Assembly (NCBI GenBank): GCA_030849075.1
Contig: JASAOO010002923.1
Location: 1 to 13,782 of the forward strand
DNA: 13,782 nucleotides
Direction: 5' to 3'
Source: Zelonia costaricensis
Lineage: Eukaryota > Euglenozoa > Kinetoplastea > Trypanosomatida > Trypanosomatidae
The position numbers and the translations under genes were made by a program. Shown one piece after another: positions 8,576-13,782 of this stretch (within the stretch, counting starts at the first letter, position 1; every line of letters starts with the position of its first letter). The notes below the pieces were generated by a model that saw only the letters and a list, made by a program, of their open reading frames with translations, had not been told where the DNA came from and ran no database searches.

Positions 8576-10195
8576 ATGTGGTGGACGAGGGGAGGGAGGT
8601 TGTCCAGCGGAGGAGCCCACGCATCGTCGGGCTGCCTCGTCTACCAGACTGCAATGAGACAGCAAGAAGAACGGAGTTCGGGAGAGAGTCAAAAAGAAAA
8701 AGGCGGCCGAAAAAAAAAGATGAGAGACAGGCATCAGCTGATCGAGAAGGGGGACGCAGACGGCCCACCGTTTTTGTTTTGTTGTTGTTCGCGTGGACAC
8801 GTAACAACGTCGACGCGTTCTCAGCAGGAGCCCCAGTGACACGTCAGAGGCAGAGGGTGGAGGGGGGAGGGGCGTAAAGGGGGCTGAGGCGTGAGCATCT
8901 GGCAGCCAGATCGGGGCTGCAGGAGAAGATGAAAGGAGGCGTGAAAGCAGCCCCCCCCCCCTGCTGCTCCGCTGCCATGACGTGCATCTGTGTGTGTGTG
9001 TCTGTAGTGAAGGAGCTTGATCTCACGCGCTCCCTTCCTTTCTCTCTCGTGCCGTGCCGCGTTCGACGGGGCGTGGAAGAAAACAGAAAGAACGGAGGGG
9101 GGAGGGGCGGAGTCGCCTCGCTTGCTGCGCATTCGAGCAACGCAAAAAAGAGGGGCAAAAAAAAGAGCGAAACAGTCTGCTGTAGGAGAGGCCAAAAAGA
9201 AAAAACGTGCCGCACCTCAACATGATCTTTGGTTTCATGCTGTCTTCTCCTTTGTGGGAGGAGGGGAGGGGAACTCTCTTGCTTGTAGGAGACGCCACAA
9301 CGCCAGCTCGATGTTCGAGTGCCTTCTTGGGCCCGCACGTCTTCCCACAAGGCCAGTGAGCAGGGTCCGGTGGAGAACAGAGAGGGAGAGAGAGAGGGGG
9401 AGCGGGAAGGGAAGAGAAGTCAGCTCCGCTTCTACGCGCAAGAGCAGCCATCCCTTTTTTTGTTTGTTTGTTCCCTTTGCAGCTCGTAAATACTCAGGGT
9501 CACGATGCAGACGAGTTCAGAGCGAAAACGCACTGAGGCAATGAGAAAAAGAAGGACCGACGCAGCCAGGGGGGAGGGAGGAGGGGAAGGGAGAGGGCAG
9601 TGAACGCGTCGTCGTGGCGAAATGAAAAAAAAGCAAAAAGAAGACCAAGTAGAACACAGTCGCGTGTGCTTGTTTTCTTTTTCTAAAGGTAGACGAACAC
9701 AGAAAAAGAAAGGGAAAAAAAGAACGAGGTGAAGCACTAGCATTAAAACGAAATCACATTAGTGAAACAGAACAGAACAGAGGAGCGGGTGACGACAGCA
9801 GGCACGAGCCGTAAAAGCCACCTCAGCAGAGGGAGAAGAGAAGGTGCAGCGCGTGGGGGGGTGGCAGGAAAAAAGAAAATGAGAACGAAGGACCGCCGCG
9901 CGCACGACGGTAGAGCAAGACGATAAAAACAGCGTGAGGGTCGCGAGAGGCGTCGGAGGAGGGGAGGGGGGGAGAGGCAGGACAAGGATGCGGTGCTATT
10001 CGAGCGAACCATGTGCATCCTGCGTCCCGCCGACGCCATCCGGTGCCGNGCTTCTCTGCGAAAAGGGGGGCGGAGAAGGGGCGCGCACGGAGCGGGCCTG
10101 CTGGCCTCTTTCCCGTGTGGAGTTTTGAAGCAACGAGTCTGCGTGGTGGTGTGGGTGGGTCCCTTTTTTTTTTTTTACGGTGTCGCGTGCGAGTT

Positions 10196-10219
10196 TGTGT
10201 GTGTGTGTGTGTGTGTGTG
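10196..10219. repeat. (TG)12 microsatellite next to a T13 run
   Basis: Perfect TG run of 24 bases; a T13 homopolymer lies just before it at 10164-10176. Confidence 0.93.
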
Positions 10220-10920
10220 CTCCTCATCATCGGCTGCCTACCTACCCGTAGCACAAGCGCGGCACGAGAGACTGGATTGAAGGCTGCCGTTCCTGAAAGG
10301 TGGGGAAACACAGCTGTTCTCGCACTCGCAAGTAGCACACCAAAAGAAAAAAAGCGCAACTCGCACACGTTCACGCAGAACTCGTCAACACAAAAAAGGG
10401 GGGCGAAAATAGAGAGAAAAAAGAGCGACAGTCCAGAGCAACCCATCTGTCTTGCTCGGGTGCTGCTTTTTTTGTCGTGTTTACTTTTTTTGGGGGCGTG
10501 TTGGTGTGTGGGTCTGTGAAACAGGGAAATCTGCACGAGGGGGGCGGAGTCGCATGCGTGCCCGTTCTCGCTGTCATGACAGTCAACCCCCCTCCCCCGC
10601 TCCACCGTCCCGCTCTGCGCGCGAGGGAGGCGCTCAAGTTTCGAGGATGCTAATGCACATCGCGCAACTCGAGACAGGCGCCGAGGAGGGAGCGAACCGA
10701 ACAAGAAAAAGAACCAGCCGAGTGCGAGACCCCCCGGCGCACGTGCCCACTCAAAGAAGGGGGGGAACGAAAGAGGCACGACGAGCCGCACACGTCAAGC
10801 AGAGGGCAGGAGAAACACAACGTAAACAGAAGCGCAAAAACATGGAATGCACAGCGACGTATGCCGCAGTCGAGCCGAACACGAGCACAACACACACAAG
10901 CACATTTTGTTTTGATCTTA

Positions 10921-10958
10921 CCGCCGCTGCCGCTGCTGCTGTTGCTGCTGCTGCTGCT
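10921..10958. repeat. CCG/CTG trinucleotide repeat
   Basis: About twelve triplets of CCG, CTG and one TTG on the plus strand, CAG/CGG on the minus strand. The run can be translated as poly-Ala or poly-Gln in different frames, but it lies in no credible gene. Confidence 0.85.
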
Positions 10959-11255
10959 CCCTGCCCCCCTCCTCTCCCTCTCGTTGCGATTTGGGTGTGT
11001 GTTGTGTGGTCCGGAGTAGAGACAGAGGATCGCGCGGGATGGGGGGGGCAGGAGATGGGGAAGGAGGTGGACGTAGGGGAGAGAGGAAGGCAGCCCGGGC
11101 AGCACGCGCGCCAATGCGCACAGACGGGGGGCGGAGCACAGGTTGCACGACACGCGGAGAAATCGAGATCAATAGAAGAGGACGAGAAGAGAAAAAAAAA
11201 AAAGAAGAGAAGAGCAGCCGAGAGAAGAGGAGTCGGCTGCTGAGAGACGGAGCGA

Positions 11256-11272
11256 GTGTGTGTGTGTGTGTG
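11256..11272. repeat. (GT)8 microsatellite
   Basis: Perfect GT run of 17 bases. A short GGT repeat follows at 11311-11325. Confidence 0.85.
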
Positions 11273-12079
11273 CTGCGAGGCGGCGGTGGCGGCTGCAGGG
11301 GGGAAGGGAGGGTGGTGGTGGTGGTAGAGCTGGGGTCTCGTGGCATGCGAGGGTGGCGGAGGATTCTTTTGAGGTGGAAGGAGGCAGCGCCACCGGGTCG
11401 CACGCATAACAGAAACACGGGAGAGGGATTCAGCAAAGAAAAGCTCAAAGGTAGAAAGAGCTGCAGAGGATGAAAGGGGGGGGGGGCTGAAAAGGGAGGG
11501 AGTGGAGGAGGGGGTTGATGTTGGAAGCTGCTGCTGTCTGCGTGTGCGGAGGCGCGTGCGTGGAGTGCCGGCGTCGCCGACGTCTTCATCTTGTACGGGT
11601 CCACACCCAGAAATAGAGGTCGAGACACCGTGTGGTGTTCGAGGGAAAGGAGGAGGAAGAAATGCGCAAAGAGTACGGCGACGCACGTCGGCAACACACC
11701 AAGTGGTGTGTGGGCATGAGTGGGTCTGAGTGTGTGTGTATGTGCACAGGTGCAAATCCACAAGACGACGGAAAGAAACAGGGGACCAGGAAGTGAAAAG
11801 AGAAAAGAAAGCACTTCGTGCCACGGGAGATGCATACCCCTTCACAATCGCATCGCAGGTACGACATGACGTGAGAAGAGGAAGTCGTTAAACTCGAAAA
11901 GGCGAGGCGGCACGCTCCGTTCCTCAGCTCTATCGAGACGAAAAGGAATAAAAAACGGAGGCGAAGAGGCGTGGGAAAACGAGCACGCGCCGTTCGCCAA
12001 ACAGCAAACCACGAACGAAAGAATGCAGAACGCGCCGCAGCACGCGCACCCCTCGACGCAGAGAAGCAGGCGCAGAACC

Positions 12080-12475
12080 AACATCAAAAAAAAGGAGCCC
12101 GCAAAGGAGGAGAAGTAAAGAAGTAAAAGAAGAAAAGTACAACAAGAAAAAAAGAGGAAGGCCACGCGTGTACACAGAGTTTTAAAAAGGGGACGAGAGA
12201 GTGGGGGGGGGGGGACATTCACTTGTAGTTGTGCGACGGATTACGGCCAAAAAAAAAAAAGTCGAGACAGGGCCCAAAAAAAAAAAACGAGAAAAAGAGC
12301 GACACGAAATCAGCGCGACACGAAATCAGAGGAATCAGGAAAGGCGGCAAAATAGAAGAACTCAGAAAACCACAGAAACACTTGAGAAAAAAAAACAGAA
12401 AAACCAAATGGAAACCAAAAAAGGGAAGCAAGAAGTGGAGGACGTGGAAAAAAACAAGAAGGAAATCAACTTTTG
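12080..12475. other. Purine-rich block (pyrimidine-rich on the sense strand)
   Basis: The plus strand is roughly three-quarters A/G over about 400 bases, with several A8 to A12 runs and very little T in places. In gene sense this is a long T/C-rich region, starting about 1.25 kb past the stop codon of the right-hand copy. Such tracts guide trans-splicing and polyadenylation in trypanosomatids, but this one is long and no credible gene follows it. Confidence 0.8.
12299..12330. repeat. Tandem 16-base duplication
   Basis: Two adjacent copies of a 16-base unit that share their first 15 bases (gcgacacgaaatcag) at 12299-12313 and 12315-12329. A partial echo (aatcag) follows at about 12333. It sits inside the purine-rich block. 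Confidence 0.9.
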
Positions 12476-12753
12476 AACGTTTTGTTGTTTGGACGCTGCG
12501 AGCAGGACACGTGCGAGGGGGAGGGGGGGTCGGCGGACGAGACGGCGAGAACTCGGACGGGGAGGGGGAGGTGGGGAAGTGGGGGTGGACGCGGTATTGG
12601 GAAGCGGCAGAGGGGGGCTGCGAAAGGACCCTCTGCGTAGGTGTTGCTGTGTGCGTGTGCCGCAGTGTCGTCCTCGCCCCAATCCCCACTCGCTTCCGAC
12701 ACACAGGAGATGGCGCAGTTTTGAAGAAGGGGGAAGTGTGCATGCGCGTCAGC

Positions 12754-12774
12754 GTGTGTGTGTGTGTGTGTGTG
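12754..12774. repeat. (GT)10 microsatellite
   Basis: Perfect GT run of 21 bases with a second short GT run at 12782-12789. Confidence 0.9.
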
Positions 12775-13477
12775 GTGGGTCTGTGTGTGCATCCATTGCA
12801 TGTGCGTACCTTCAATCCACAAGATTACACACAAACGCACCCACGGCACACCATTCACAAGCAAAAGCAGGGGGGCCAATGACGTAGAACAGAGGAACAG
12901 AGGGGGACACAAACGAACAACAGATAGCACTTTTTCTCCACCTTTCTTCCCTTGATTGATCAGCGCGTGCGTGGAAATACACGCGCCAAAGCGCACCGCG
13001 AGGCAGCTGGGATGAGCTGGAAAAGCGAACTTGAGCGCGTCTGTGAGGGAGTTGATCACGGTCGGTGAAGCTGCGTGGAATTGGAGGAGGAGGAGGGGCG
13101 AGGGGGGGGAATGCGGTGAGCGCCGTCGCGTACGTGTCCACTGAAGACAACGAAAAACCAAACGAACCATAACGAAGATGTTACATGGGATACGAAGCAG
13201 CAGGAAAAAAAAAGTGGGAGCGGGAAGCAGCGCCAGAGGGGGAGGAAAGAAAGGTGGGCGAACGCCTAACGAACACACACGAGAGGGCGCAGCCAGGCGT
13301 GTGACTGGGGGGGGGCAAAACGAACGGACATCACGGGATGACTGGGGAGCCAGGTGGGATTGCCACTGACCGAAAAGGCAGACAAAGAGCTGACGTGTCG
13401 CACACCAAATTAGAAGCAAGCACCTTCACGCATCGGTACTCGGCTAGCGTACAGGGGCGTTTGCGACAACGCAGTTC

Positions 13478-13496
13478 GTGTGTGTATGTGTGTGTC

Positions 13497-13530
<34 letters not shown>

Positions 13531-13542
13531 TGTGTTTGTGTA
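13478..13542. repeat. Compound GT microsatellite
   Basis: Long GT-dominated stretch with TA, CT and TT interruptions, including a perfect 29-base run at 13500-13528. It starts about 190 bases past the stop of the right-hand copy, so it lies in that gene's proximal 3' UTR, where it is CA in the mRNA. Confidence 0.93.
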
Positions 13543-13728
13543 TGCGCTAGCTGGTGCGCCGGGGTGCGCGTGCACTGCCTGCACAATACTTGGGTGGACA
13601 AGGCGCTTAGGCAAGACACACACATGCACGCCATTCCGAGCGCTGAGCGCACTGAGGACTCGTGCGCTACCTCACAGCGCACTATGGGGCCGAGGACGCT
13701 TCTACTCAAGATCCATCAAAGAGGCCGC

Positions 13729-13782
13729 TCACACGCGGCGGTGCTCCTCCTCCTCTGCAGCAGCAGCACCCTGCGCACTGGA
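13729..13782 (-). CDS. Nodulin-like MFS transporter, C-terminal end only (gene runs off right edge)
   Basis: The last 17 codons and TGA stop of a third copy. The visible residues are SSAQGAAAAEEEEHRRV, against SSAQGAAAGQEEEHRRV at the end of the complete copy, so 15 of 17 match. The nucleotide match begins just beyond the stop codon (shared ccgctcacacgcggcggtgc), while the downstream 3' UTR sequences are unrelated. This copy lies upstream of the complete gene in the direction of transcription, which makes the array at least three copies long. Nothing can be said of its intactness beyond the tail. Confidence 0.82.
   Translation of the reverse strand, partial: SSAQGAAAAEEEEHRRV

Larger units (their letters stand above)
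6193..13728 (-). other. Very long gene-free spacer (about 7.5 kb)
   Basis: I see no convincing coding gene, tRNA, rRNA or spliced-leader gene here. Many frames are open for 200 to 360 codons, but their translations are runs of Ser/Pro/Arg/His-Thr, pass through microsatellites, and often two overlap on the same strand (for example minus-strand frames at 10751-11845 and 10918-11835). Strand asymmetry explains this: most of the plus strand from about 7450 onward is purine-rich, so the minus strand is pyrimidine-rich and poor in stop codons. By position it must hold the 3' UTR of the right-hand copy and the 5' signals of the complete gene. An unannotated non-coding RNA or short gene cannot be excluded. 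Confidence 0.75.

Noticed and set aside
9823..10791. Minus-strand frame of 322 codons including the ambiguous base
   Set aside because: It crosses a CA repeat and homopolymers, shows no domain or third-position bias, and depends on an undetermined base.
10751..11845. Minus-strand frame of 364 codons in the long spacer
   Set aside because: The product is Ser/Pro/Thr/Ala-rich with His-Thr runs from a microsatellite and poly-Ala from a triplet repeat. A second minus-strand frame (10918-11835) is open over the same bases, as expected when the strand is pyrimidine-rich and poor in stop codons.
12466..13419. Minus-strand frame of 317 codons next to the right-hand transporter copy
   Set aside because: Its hydrophobic stretches look membrane-like, but they come from T/C-rich DNA. 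It runs through the GT repeat at 12754 and lacks any similarity to the transporter copies, so it is not a degraded copy that I can recognise.

Overview
The window looks like nuclear DNA of a Leishmania-type trypanosomatid (Leishmania or a close relative; the species cannot be settled from sequence alone). The coding frames are intronless, very rich in G/C at third codon positions, and all lie on one strand. They are separated by long non-coding spacers full of GT/CA microsatellites, homopolymers and polypyrimidine tracts, as expected for polycistronic transcription with trans-splicing and polyadenylation.

Layout, read in the direction of transcription (minus strand, right to left). At 13729-13782 lie the last 17 codons and stop of one gene copy. 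A spacer of about 7.5 kb with no credible protein gene follows (6193-13728). Next is one complete gene at 4234-6192, encoding a 652-residue multi-pass membrane protein. A 3.1 kb spacer (1158-4233) holds its 3' UTR and the 5' signals of the next gene. The last gene starts at 1157 and runs off the left edge after 385 codons. All three are copies of one family: transporters of the major facilitator superfamily (MFS), nodulin-like group. The two long copies are about 85% identical over their first 311 residues (hand count), and all visible C-termini share the same tail.

The copies therefore form a head-to-tail tandem array, presumably co-transcribed and regulated mainly after transcription through their different UTRs. 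The substrate cannot be read from sequence; relatives in trypanosomatids and plants have been linked to iron and small-solute transport.

I found no convincing new system of genes. Points worth a second look: the very long gene-free spacer, which contains an ambiguous base; a patchwork of near-identical and diverged blocks between the two long copies, suggesting gene conversion; a central loop that differs in length between copies; a sense-strand G-quadruplex motif in the 3' UTR of the complete gene; a roughly 400-base purine/pyrimidine-asymmetric block; and an island at about 7190-7440 whose strand polarity is reversed and which carries textbook splice-acceptor-like signals on the antisense strand.
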